From positions 1-5,161 of the forward strand of contig CAYJQO010000034.1 in the NCBI GenBank assembly GCA_964372445.1: 5,161 bases of DNA, in the 5' to 3' direction. Under the pieces are notes generated by a model. It did no database searches and was not told where the DNA came from. It saw nothing but the letters and a program-made list of their open reading frames with translations. Each line of letters opens with the position of its first letter. Position 1 is the stretch's first letter. Positions 1-5,161 of the stretch are shown here, in pieces. A program made the translations under genes and the position numbers. Source of the DNA: CAYJQO01 sp964372445. Lineage in GTDB: Bacteria; Patescibacteriota; Minisyncoccia; UBA6257; GWB1-50-10.

Positions 1-1089
1 GGGTTGGAATCTCTCATACCGAAGAAGGGAAAGCAGGGTCCTGATCGGCTCCCCCAGGGTTCGAGCACGCCATCGGTGTATCACACTGATGAGGGGTCCG
101 TGGCATCGCCCCGCCCGCCTGCAAACCTTCCCCGCCACGGTCAGAGTTTCCCATTTCCATATCAGGCGCAGCCGTTCCACCGGGAGTCGCCGGGGTTCGA
201 AGCACCCACAACCCCAACCGAACCTGTGGCGGCACCCCCACCACCGCCCAGGCCAGGCCATGAACGACCCGCTCCAGCCGTGGCGTCCTGGAAAGATCAC
301 TCCCTCGACGGGTCCATTTTCCATATTGAGCTTGAGAAGATTCGACCGAACCCGTACCAGCCCCGGCGCGATTTTGAGCCGCGGGCGCTCGAGGAGCTCG
401 CGCAATCCATTCGGGAGTTTGGGATTCTCCAGCCGCTCATTGTCTCGAAGGTGGTTCACGAGACCGAGCACGGTACCGATGTCGAATACCAGCTCATTGC
501 CGGGGAGCGCCGCTTCATGGCGGCAAAGCTTCTCGGCCTGCCGCACGTCCCTGCCATCGTACGGCAGGTAGCTACGCCCCACGTCAAGCTTGAAATGGCG
601 CTCATTGAAAATCTCCAGCGGAGTGACCTCAGCCCCCTCGAGGCGGCAAGAGCCTACGTTCGCCTCCAGGAAGAGTTCGGGCTCACCCAGCGCGAGATTG
701 CCGTCCGCGTTGGTAAGAGCCGTGAGGTGATTGCGAACACGATTCGGCTCCTGAACCTACCGGCGGGCGCCCAGCAGGCGCTTGTCGAAGGGAGGATCAA
801 GCAATCACAGGCGCGGGTGCTCCTCTCGGTTGCTGACCCGCGGGATCGTGAACGGTTGGCGGGCGAGCTGGTTCGTACGCGGACAACGGTGCGCCAGCTC
901 CATGGGAAGGTGGCGCCGGCCCATGATTCCGATCCGGAGCAACGGTACTGGGAACGCCAGCTTGAGGAGAAGATTGGTGCGCCGGTCAAGGTGGTGAAGA
1001 GCGGTGGGCGGGGCAAGGTGATCATCCAGTTTTTTTCAGACGAGGAGTGGCGATCCATCGTCGAGAAACTTGTTGGGAAGGAGGGCTAG
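1..1089 (+). CDS. parB: ParB/Spo0J-family chromosome partitioning protein (5'-truncated by window edge)
   Basis: ParB is a CTP-dependent DNA clamp that loads at parS sites and works with the ParA ATPase in chromosome segregation. The frame is open from base 1. Numbering from the Leu at 4-6, the visible protein starts with (G)LESLIPKK, the end of the conserved ParB N-terminal GRGL(E/D)SLIP motif that contacts ParA. The TTG at 4 is therefore an internal Leu codon, and the real start lies left of the window. A long Pro-rich, probably disordered linker follows (about residues 9-103, with a run of prolines at 78-82). Next is the ParB/Srx-type CTP-binding domain: NPYQPRR at 116-122, GERR at 167-170 and ENLQRSDLSPLEAA at 202-215. 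A helix-turn-helix lies at about 228-250 (TQREIAVRVGKSREVI), followed by a short C-terminal dimerisation-type region ending in KLVGKEG. The stop is TAG at 1087-1089, one base from the stop of the facing rel gene. Family assignment is secure. A parA gene just upstream is expected but not visible. Confidence 0.95.
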   Translation, partial: GLESLIPKKGKQGPDRLPQGSSTPSVYHTDEGSVASPRPPANLPRHGQSFPFPYQAQPFHRESPGFEAPTTPTEPVAAPPPPPRPGHERPAPAVASWKDHSLDGSIFHIELEKIRPNPYQPRRDFEPRALEELAQSIREFGILQPLIVSKVVHETEHGTDVEYQLIAGERRFMAAKLLGLPHVPAIVRQVATPHVKLEMALIENLQRSDLSPLEAARAYVRLQEEFGLTQREIAVRVGKSREVIANTIRLLNLPAGAQQALVEGRIKQSQARVLLSVADPRDRERLAGELVRTRTTVRQLHGKVAPAHDSDPEQRYWERQLEEKIGAPVKVVKSGGRGKVIIQFFSDEEWRSIVEKLVGKEG

Positions 1090-1090
1090 C

Positions 1091-2791
1091 CTAGCTACCC
1101 ATACGATGGTGCACCTCCTTGGTGCCGGGGAGGCGCTTCAGGGCAACCAGGAGCCTCCCCAGTTTTGCGGGGAGGAGCGGTTCGCACCGGAGCGTCACCG
1201 TTGAGTACCTCCGCCGGTGGTCGGCGGCGCCTGCGACGTAGGTAATATTGATGCGCGATTCAGCAAACACCGTGGTAACCTCGCGGAGGTACCCCGGTCG
1301 GTCGTGGTTCACAATTTTGATTTCCAGGAACGAGGCGAGCGATCGCTTCTCGAGCGGCCGTTTCCGGCTGCGCAGCGAACCCTTGATGTGCTGCTTGGCT
1401 TGTGCCGTTTTCACAAACCGGAGCCAATCTTCAGATGGCTTCTTGCCGCGCTGGGTAATAATCTCAACCATGTCGCCGGATCGGAGCTCGCGGTCGAGCG
1501 GGGCTATCTGCCCGTTCACCCTGGCGCCCACGCACTGGTCGCCGATGTCGGTGTGGATACGGTAGGCGAAATCGACAGGCGTCGCTCCCGCGGGCAGGTC
1601 AACCACGTTGTTCGCCGGGGTGAGCACGTAGATGCGGTCTTTGAAGAAGTCCTGTTGCAGCGCATCCATGAAATCTCGGTTGCTCTGGAAGGTTTGCTGC
1701 CACCTTCGGAGCTGCTCGACCCACTGGAGCTCGCTCCGGTTGGTAACCCCAGCCCACCGCTTTGCCGCTCCCGCGGACGATTTTACCTGCTGGTATGCCC
1801 AGTGGGCGGCGATGCCGAGCTCATCCGCCTCGTGCATCTCCTGGGTGCGGACCTGGAACTCGGTAATCTCGTGGTTGACGCAGAAGACGGTCGTGTGGAG
1901 GCTCCGGTAGCCGTTCGGCTTCGGGCGGGCGATGTAGTCGTCGAACTGGCCGGGGAGGGGCGGCCACTGCTGGTGCAGCGCGCCGAGCGTCGCGTAGCAC
2001 TCCTCCACGGTTGGCACAATGATGCGCACCGCCACGAGATCATGGATTTTCTCAAGGTCCATGGCGTACCGCTGGAGCTTCTTGTAGAGGCTTGAGTAGC
2101 GCTTGGCCCTGGCATTAATGGCGATGGGGTGGATGCCAAAAGACCCCAGCAGTTTGGTAATGATCGGCTTCAATCGTTCGGCGTACACCTGGCGGGCTTC
2201 GAATTCCCCCGCAATGGCTCGCCGGAGCCAGCGGTACTCCTCCGGGTGGAGGTAGGGGAAGGCGAGATCCTCCAGTTCGCCCGAGAGCTGCTGCATGCCG
2301 AGGCGATAGGCGAGTGGGGCATAGATTTCGGTTGTCTCCCACGCGAGCTTCTCCTGGCGCTCCTTGGGGAGAGCGGAGAGCGTCTGCATGTTGTGGAGGC
2401 GATCGGCAAGCTTCACGATGAGCACCCGAAGATCCTTGCTGAAGGAGAGGATGAACTTACGGAGGTTCTCAACCTTTAGGTCGCCCGCCGGGTACGGTAC
2501 CGCCTTGAGCTTGGTGAGGCCTTCGACGAGCGAGGCAATCTCCGAGCCGAACTCTTCGGTGAGGCTCCCAAGCGTCACCTTAGTATCTTCCACCACATCG
2601 TGGAGGAGCGCGGCAGCCACCGAAGCCTCGTCCAGGTGGAAGTGGTGCACGGTGCGGGCAACGGCTAGGCAGTGGGTAATGTAGGGATCGCCACTCTCCC
2701 GGAGCGATCCGCCGTGGGCCTCGCGGGCTCGAGCCAAAGCTCGGTGGATGAGGCTGCCGGGTTGGTAGGCATCGATCCAGGTCTCGGGCAT
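1091..2791 (-). CDS. rel: Bifunctional-type (p)ppGpp synthetase/hydrolase (RelA/SpoT homologue), short C-terminal form
   Basis: This cytoplasmic enzyme of the stringent response transfers pyrophosphate from ATP to GDP/GTP and can hydrolyse (p)ppGpp. The start at 2791 gives 566 aa beginning MPETWIDAYQ. It is chosen because GAGGG lies 4 nt upstream and homology begins just after it; a longer frame from 2872 would run through the groESL promoter and CIRCE. Domains and residues, in 566-aa numbering: the HD hydrolase (about 10-160) has the expected residues R31, H40, the HDVVED motif at 64-69 and N134 in DRLHN. The synthetase (about 200-330) has R228, K230, D251, Y295 in PKPNGYRSLHT, and E311 in EFQVRT, with AAHW nearby. 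TGS spans about 386-447 (YRIHTDIG), and ACT about 488-563. Between TGS and ACT only about 40 residues remain, so most of the helical domain and the Cys-containing zinc-finger domain of full-length Rel (usually 700-750 aa) are missing. The motif usually RXKD in bifunctional enzymes reads QFDD (282-285). It is convergent with parB and divergent from groES. Family is certain; the balance of the two activities is not. Confidence 0.95.
   Translation of the reverse strand: MPETWIDAYQPGSLIHRALARAREAHGGSLRESGDPYITHCLAVARTVHHFHLDEASVAAALLHDVVEDTKVTLGSLTEEFGSEIASLVEGLTKLKAVPYPAGDLKVENLRKFILSFSKDLRVLIVKLADRLHNMQTLSALPKERQEKLAWETTEIYAPLAYRLGMQQLSGELEDLAFPYLHPEEYRWLRRAIAGEFEARQVYAERLKPIITKLLGSFGIHPIAINARAKRYSSLYKKLQRYAMDLEKIHDLVAVRIIVPTVEECYATLGALHQQWPPLPGQFDDYIARPKPNGYRSLHTTVFCVNHEITEFQVRTQEMHEADELGIAAHWAYQQVKSSAGAAKRWAGVTNRSELQWVEQLRRWQQTFQSNRDFMDALQQDFFKDRIYVLTPANNVVDLPAGATPVDFAYRIHTDIGDQCVGARVNGQIAPLDRELRSGDMVEIITQRGKKPSEDWLRFVKTAQAKQHIKGSLRSRKRPLEKRSLASFLEIKIVNHDRPGYLREVTTVFAESRINITYVAGAADHRRRYSTVTLRCEPLLPAKLGRLLVALKRLPGTKEVHHRMGS
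1111..1166 (+). terminator. Probable intrinsic terminator of parB, inside the 3' end of rel
   Basis: Beginning 21 bases after the parB stop there is a small hairpin (GCACC, 5-nt loop, GGTGC; 1111-1125). It is followed by a perfect 8-bp inverted repeat, GGGGAGGC (1127-1134) and GCCTCCCC (1153-1160), with an 18-nt loop. Two bases later comes TTTT (1163-1166). GC stem then T-run has the polarity expected for a plus-strand transcript; no T-run follows on the minus strand. The structure sits in the ACT-domain coding part of rel, read antisense. The loop is long and the T-run short, so this is a candidate only. Confidence 0.45.
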
Positions 2792-2795
2792 GCCA

Positions 2796-2800
2796 CCCTC
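2796..2800 (-). promoter_or_regulatory. Ribosome binding site of rel
   Basis: On the minus strand GAGGG stands 4 nt before the ATG at 2791-2789. It is the best Shine-Dalgarno match in the window and decides the start. The alternative in-frame ATG at 2872 is 27 codons further upstream and would place coding sequence over the promoter and CIRCE element of groESL. Confidence 0.7.
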
Positions 2801-2823
2801 ATGGTAGGCCTCTGGAGGTGGTA

Positions 2824-2851
2824 TTGACAACAAGCTTGGTATTGCTACAAT
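2824..2851 (+). promoter_or_regulatory. Sigma70-type promoter of groESL
   Basis: A perfect -35 box TTGACA (2824-2829), a 16-bp spacer and a -10 box TACAAT (2846-2851, 5 of 6 matching TATAAT) point toward groES. The inferred transcription start is about 2857-2859, a few bases before the CIRCE element, giving a leader of roughly 40 nt. A housekeeping promoter overlapped downstream by CIRCE is the classical arrangement for HrcA-controlled groE operons. Confidence 0.85.
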
Positions 2852-2862
2852 GGCTCTTGCGA

Positions 2863-2889
2863 TTAGCAACAAAAGGTCGAGAGTGCTAA
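2863..2889 (+). promoter_or_regulatory. CIRCE element (HrcA operator) of groESL
   Basis: The CIRCE consensus is TTAGCACTC, 9 nt, GAGTGCTAA. Here the right arm GAGTGCTAA (2881-2889) is perfect, the spacer is exactly 9 nt, and the left arm is TTAGCAACA (2863-2871), matching 6 of 9. With flanking bases, ATTAGCA and TGCTAAT form a perfect 7-bp inverted repeat (2862-2868 and 2884-2890). It lies just after the inferred transcription start and ends 7 nt before the groES ATG, so it would also be in the mRNA leader. HrcA repression, relieved when GroE is occupied by misfolded protein, is inferred from the known family; hrcA itself is not in the window. Confidence 0.9.
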
Positions 2890-2896
2890 TTTCAAT

Positions 2897-3187
2897 ATGC
2901 AGTTCAAACCGCTATCGAACCATGTGTTCATAGAGCCAGCCGAGGAGGAGCAGAAAACGAAATCTGGCATCGTCCTCCCAGACACGGCTGAGAAGGAGCG
3001 CCCCGTGCGGGGCACGGTGGTGGCGATCGGCCCTGGAAAGGTGAACGAGAAGGGCGAGCGCACCCCAATGTCGGTAAAGGTCGGCGACGTTATCCTGTTC
3101 AAGAAGTACGGGCCTGATGAGATCGAGCTTGACGGGAAGAAGTACCTCGTGGGTGACGAGGATGATATTTTGGCGATCATTGCGTAA
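2897..3187 (+). CDS. groES: Co-chaperonin GroES (Hsp10)
   Basis: GroES forms the heptameric lid of the GroEL folding chamber in the cytoplasm. The protein has 96 aa, a normal GroES length. It starts MQFKPLSNHVFIEP, the conserved first beta strand. The mobile loop that binds GroEL spans about residues 17-33 and carries the hydrophobic tripeptide IVL in KSGIVLPDTAE. GTVVAIGPG lies at about 39-47. The C-terminal part has VKVGDVILFKKYG and ends DEDDILAIIA, as in the family. It is the first gene after the promoter and CIRCE. No good Shine-Dalgarno is seen close to the ATG; the nearest purine stretch (GAG at 2881-2883) belongs to the CIRCE right arm and is 13 nt away, so initiation may be SD-independent or affected by the CIRCE hairpin. 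groEL follows after 2 bases. Confidence 0.97.
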   Translation: MQFKPLSNHVFIEPAEEEQKTKSGIVLPDTAEKERPVRGTVVAIGPGKVNEKGERTPMSVKVGDVILFKKYGPDEIELDGKKYLVGDEDDILAIIA

Positions 3188-3189
3188 CC

Positions 3190-4830
3190 ATGGCAAAACA
3201 AATCCTATTTGACGAATCGGCGCGTGCCGCGCTCAAGAAGGGCATTGACAAGCTCGCCGCGGCCGTGCGCATGACCCTCGGACCGCGCGGCCGGGCGGTG
3301 GTGATCGAGAAAAGCTACGGAGCCCCCCAGGTTACCTTCGACGGCGTCACGGTCGCGAAGGAGATCGAGCTCCAGGACAAGTACGAGAACCTCGGTGCGG
3401 AGTTCATCAAGCAGGCGGCGGACAAGACGAACGACAACGTCGGCGACGGCACCACCACCTCGGTGGTACTGGCGCAGGCTATGATCGACGAGGGGGAGAA
3501 GGTGATCCGCGAGAAAGGCTTCAACGTGATCCAGCTCGCCGAGGAGCTCCGTCAGGAGAGCGCGGCGATCGTGAAGGAGCTCGAGGCCCAGCGGGAGCTC
3601 ATCAACGACAACCGGAAGGTTGAGGAGGTGGCGACCCTCTCCGCAAAGGATGCCGCGATCGGCAAGCTGATCGCCGAGGTTATGGCGAAAATTGGCAAGG
3701 AGGGAGTGGTCACCGTTGAGGACTCCAACACCATCGGCAATTCGTACGAGATGGTCGAGGGGCTCCAGTTCGACCGGGGCTACGTGTCACCCTACATGGT
3801 CACGAACCAGGAGCGCATGGAGGCGGCCTTGGAGGATCCGCTGATCCTCATCACCGATCGGAAGGTCTCCTCGATCAACGATATCCTGCCGCTCCTCGAG
3901 AAGGTCGTGGCGAGCGGGAAGAAGGAGCTCGTGATTGTTGCCGATGACATTGACGGTGAGGCGCTGGCAACCTTGGTGGTGAACAAGCTCCGCGGCGTGT
4001 TCACCGTGCTCGGGGTAAAAGCCCCGGGGTTCGGGGATCGGCGGAAGGAGATGCTCCAGGACATTGCGATTGTGACCGGTGCCGAGTACATCTCCGAGGA
4101 TGTCGGCCGCAAGCTCGAGAACGTCGAGCTTGCCCACCTTGGGCACGCGCACCGGGTGATCGCGAGTAAAGACGCGACCACGATCGTTGGCGGGAAAGGT
4201 GATAAGTCGGCCATCGAGAGCCGCGTGGCGCAGCTCAAGGCCCAGGTGAAGAAGGTTGACTCAGAATTTGATCGGGAGAAGCTCCAGGAACGTCTTGGCA
4301 AGCTCGCCGGTGGTGTCGCGATCATCAAGGTTGGCGCGCCGACCGAGTCTGCGCAGAAGGAGCTCAAGCAGCGGGTGGAGGATGCGGTGGCGGCCACCCG
4401 CGCGGCCATGGAGGAAGGCATCGTGCCGGGCGGCGGCATTGCGCTCTTCAACACCTACCAGGGTGGCCACGTGGGGAGCCGGGCCGATGCGCCCGTGGCG
4501 CAGGCCGCGCACCTCATCTTGATGCGTGCCACAGAGGCGCCGCTCACGGCCATTGTGACGAACAGCGGAGAATCTCCATCGAAGGTGATGGGCGAGCTCA
4601 AACTCCGGAAGCCTTCGGACCGGTGGATTGGCTTCAACGCGATTGTGAACCAGATCGGAGACCTGAAGGAAGCCGGGATCATCGATCCCCTGAAGGTGGT
4701 GAAGACCGCATTTGTGAACGCCGTTTCGGTTGCCGCTAACTACCTCACGGTGGGCGCCGCGGTGACCGATATACCAGAGAAGAAGGATCGCTCCGGTGGG
4801 GGTGGCCCGCCCATGGGCGAGGACTACTAG
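3190..4830 (+). CDS. groEL: Chaperonin GroEL (Hsp60)
   Basis: GroEL is the ATP-driven folding chamber that works with GroES. The protein is 546 aa, close to the E. coli 548, and collinear with it. Conserved parts: TLGPRGR at 29-35, GDGTTT at 85-90 (D86 equals E. coli D87), LQFDRGYVSPY at 192-202, VKAPGFGDRRKEML at 276-289, catalytic D398 in RVEDAV, PGGGIAL at 413-419 and IIDPLKV at 497-503. The apical hydrophobic GroES/substrate surface looks intact. Oddities: Phe50 stands where E. coli has ATP-contacting Lys51; Thr453 and Ser462 replace the inter-ring pair Arg452 and Glu461; NAI replaces NAA at 483-485; and the tail is SGGGGPPMGEDY instead of GGM repeats. The start is 2 nt after the groES stop, and the only GAGG is 28 nt upstream, so translation is probably coupled to groES. 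Function is confident; how fully the double ring forms cannot be read from sequence. Confidence 0.97.
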   Translation: MAKQILFDESARAALKKGIDKLAAAVRMTLGPRGRAVVIEKSYGAPQVTFDGVTVAKEIELQDKYENLGAEFIKQAADKTNDNVGDGTTTSVVLAQAMIDEGEKVIREKGFNVIQLAEELRQESAAIVKELEAQRELINDNRKVEEVATLSAKDAAIGKLIAEVMAKIGKEGVVTVEDSNTIGNSYEMVEGLQFDRGYVSPYMVTNQERMEAALEDPLILITDRKVSSINDILPLLEKVVASGKKELVIVADDIDGEALATLVVNKLRGVFTVLGVKAPGFGDRRKEMLQDIAIVTGAEYISEDVGRKLENVELAHLGHAHRVIASKDATTIVGGKGDKSAIESRVAQLKAQVKKVDSEFDREKLQERLGKLAGGVAIIKVGAPTESAQKELKQRVEDAVAATRAAMEEGIVPGGGIALFNTYQGGHVGSRADAPVAQAAHLILMRATEAPLTAIVTNSGESPSKVMGELKLRKPSDRWIGFNAIVNQIGDLKEAGIIDPLKVVKTAFVNAVSVAANYLTVGAAVTDIPEKKDRSGGGGPPMGEDY

Positions 4831-4854
4831 CGTCACTGCTCACCGTTTTGACCT

Positions 4855-4890
4855 GCAGCACCCCCCGCAACGGGGGCGCTGCGTTATGTT
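4855..4890 (+). terminator. Probable terminator of the groESL operon
   Basis: A strong GC hairpin starts 25 bases after the groEL stop: GCAGC (4855-4859), A, CCCCC (4861-4865), a 6-nt loop, GGGGG (4872-4876), C, GCTGC (4878-4882). That is ten pairs with one A/C mismatch. The following GTTATGTT is T-rich but broken, so it is a weaker intrinsic terminator than the textbook form. Position at the end of a two-gene operon supports the call. Confidence 0.6.
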
Positions 4891-4967
4891 AAGTCCACTT
4901 GAGGCAAAGAGCAGAACCGTGGTAGGCTCTGAGCAGCTTTTCATTCACAACCATATATGAGTGAACT

Positions 4968-5161
4968 ATGAATGAACAATCTATTGACCTTTTTGGCGTA
5001 TCAGGTGGTCTCACGACAGCTGATATGGCAGTCCTAGAAGGCACGGCCTTGCTCCTTCGGCGGGTTACCTTCCAGCTTCACGCGAAGGGAACGCTTGAAC
5101 CGGTGCTCCGGGCGCTCGTGCGCGCAGGGAAGGCAAAGACGTTCTCGGACGCAATCCGGAT
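4968..5161 (+). CDS. Unrecognised protein, 5' end only (3'-truncated by window edge)
   Basis: I do not recognise this gene. The frame opens with ATG at 4968 and stays open for 64 codons to the right edge. The protein begins MNEQSIDLFGVSGGLTTADM and continues with an Ala/Leu/Arg-rich stretch that looks helical (LEGTALLLRRVTF, then LEPVLRALVRAGKAKTFSDA). No signal peptide, membrane segment, cysteine pair or known motif is visible. A weak Shine-Dalgarno GAG (4959-4961) is 6 nt before the ATG. The first codons are AT-richer than the rest, common at gene starts, and later codon use resembles its neighbours. It lies 137 bp after groEL, beyond the probable terminator, so it is likely transcribed separately. 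A competing ATG at 4972 in another frame stops after about 21 codons. Confidence 0.6.
   Translation, partial: MNEQSIDLFGVSGGLTTADMAVLEGTALLLRRVTFQLHAKGTLEPVLRALVRAGKAKTFSDAIR

Noticed and set aside
4..6. TTG as the start codon of parB
   Set aside because: The residues around it (G-L-E-S-L-I-P) are the end of the conserved ParB N-terminal motif, and the frame is open to base 1, so the start lies outside the window.
1030..1036. Run of seven T inside parB as a terminator or programmed slippage site
   Set aside because: No stem precedes it, it encodes two Phe in a frame that continues cleanly to the stop, and the ParB C-terminus looks normal.
1217..2095. Long plus-strand open frame (292 codons) antisense to rel
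   Set aside because: It is a mirror of a GC-rich conserved gene; its translation shows no family features and rel is unmistakable on the other strand.
2792..2872. A longer N-terminus for Rel starting at 2872
   Set aside because: The extra 27 residues do not resemble Rel, and they would lie over the groESL promoter and the CIRCE left arm. The ATG at 2791 has a good Shine-Dalgarno.
3792..4836. Minus-strand open frames of about 190-220 codons antisense to groEL
   Set aside because: They are low-complexity Ser/Arg/Ala-rich shadows of groEL codon bias, with no recognisable motif.
4899..4928. TTGAGG / TAGGCT (18-bp spacer) as a promoter for the last gene
   Set aside because: The -35 matches 4 of 6 and the -10 only 3 of 6, which is not better than chance in such a region.

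Overview
The window is GC-rich bacterial chromosomal DNA carrying housekeeping genes, and it is densely packed. There is no sign of mobile elements, CRISPR repeats, tRNA or rRNA. Several traits fit, but do not prove, a member of the Patescibacteria/CPR or another reduced lineage: a (p)ppGpp synthetase/hydrolase missing the zinc-finger part of its C-terminal half, a GroEL without the usual GGM-repeat tail, and very tight spacing. No ribosomal RNA or other strong taxonomic marker is present, so the lineage call is an inference.

Layout. (1) 1-1089 (+): the 3' part of parB, cut by the left edge. The first visible residues are the end of the conserved ParB N-terminal GRGL(E/D)SLIP motif, so the true start, and probably parA, lie to the left. 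(2) 1091-2791 (-): a complete rel/spoT-type gene facing parB, with one base between the two stop codons. A likely intrinsic terminator for parB lies inside the 3' end of rel. (3) 2792-2896: a 105-bp divergent control region with a clear sigma70-type promoter followed by a CIRCE element (HrcA operator), both oriented to groESL. (4) 2897-3187 and 3190-4830 (+): groES and groEL, 2 bp apart. (5) 4831-4967: 137 bp holding a strong GC hairpin that probably ends the groESL transcript, then an AT-richer leader. (6) 4968 to the right edge (+): the 5' end of an unrecognised gene. No stretch of 300 bp or more lacks a gene.

How the genes work together. groES and groEL form one heat-shock operon under HrcA/CIRCE control. 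rel, transcribed away from it from the same short intergenic region, makes and degrades the stringent-response alarmone. parB belongs to chromosome segregation and is unrelated in function; it only meets rel tail to tail.

I found no convincing undescribed multi-gene system. The points most worth a second look are residue-level and architectural: an acidic QFDD motif in a Rel with intact hydrolase residues, the missing zinc-finger region of Rel, changes at ATP-site and inter-ring positions of GroEL, a CIRCE with one degenerate arm, and the parB terminator embedded antisense in rel.
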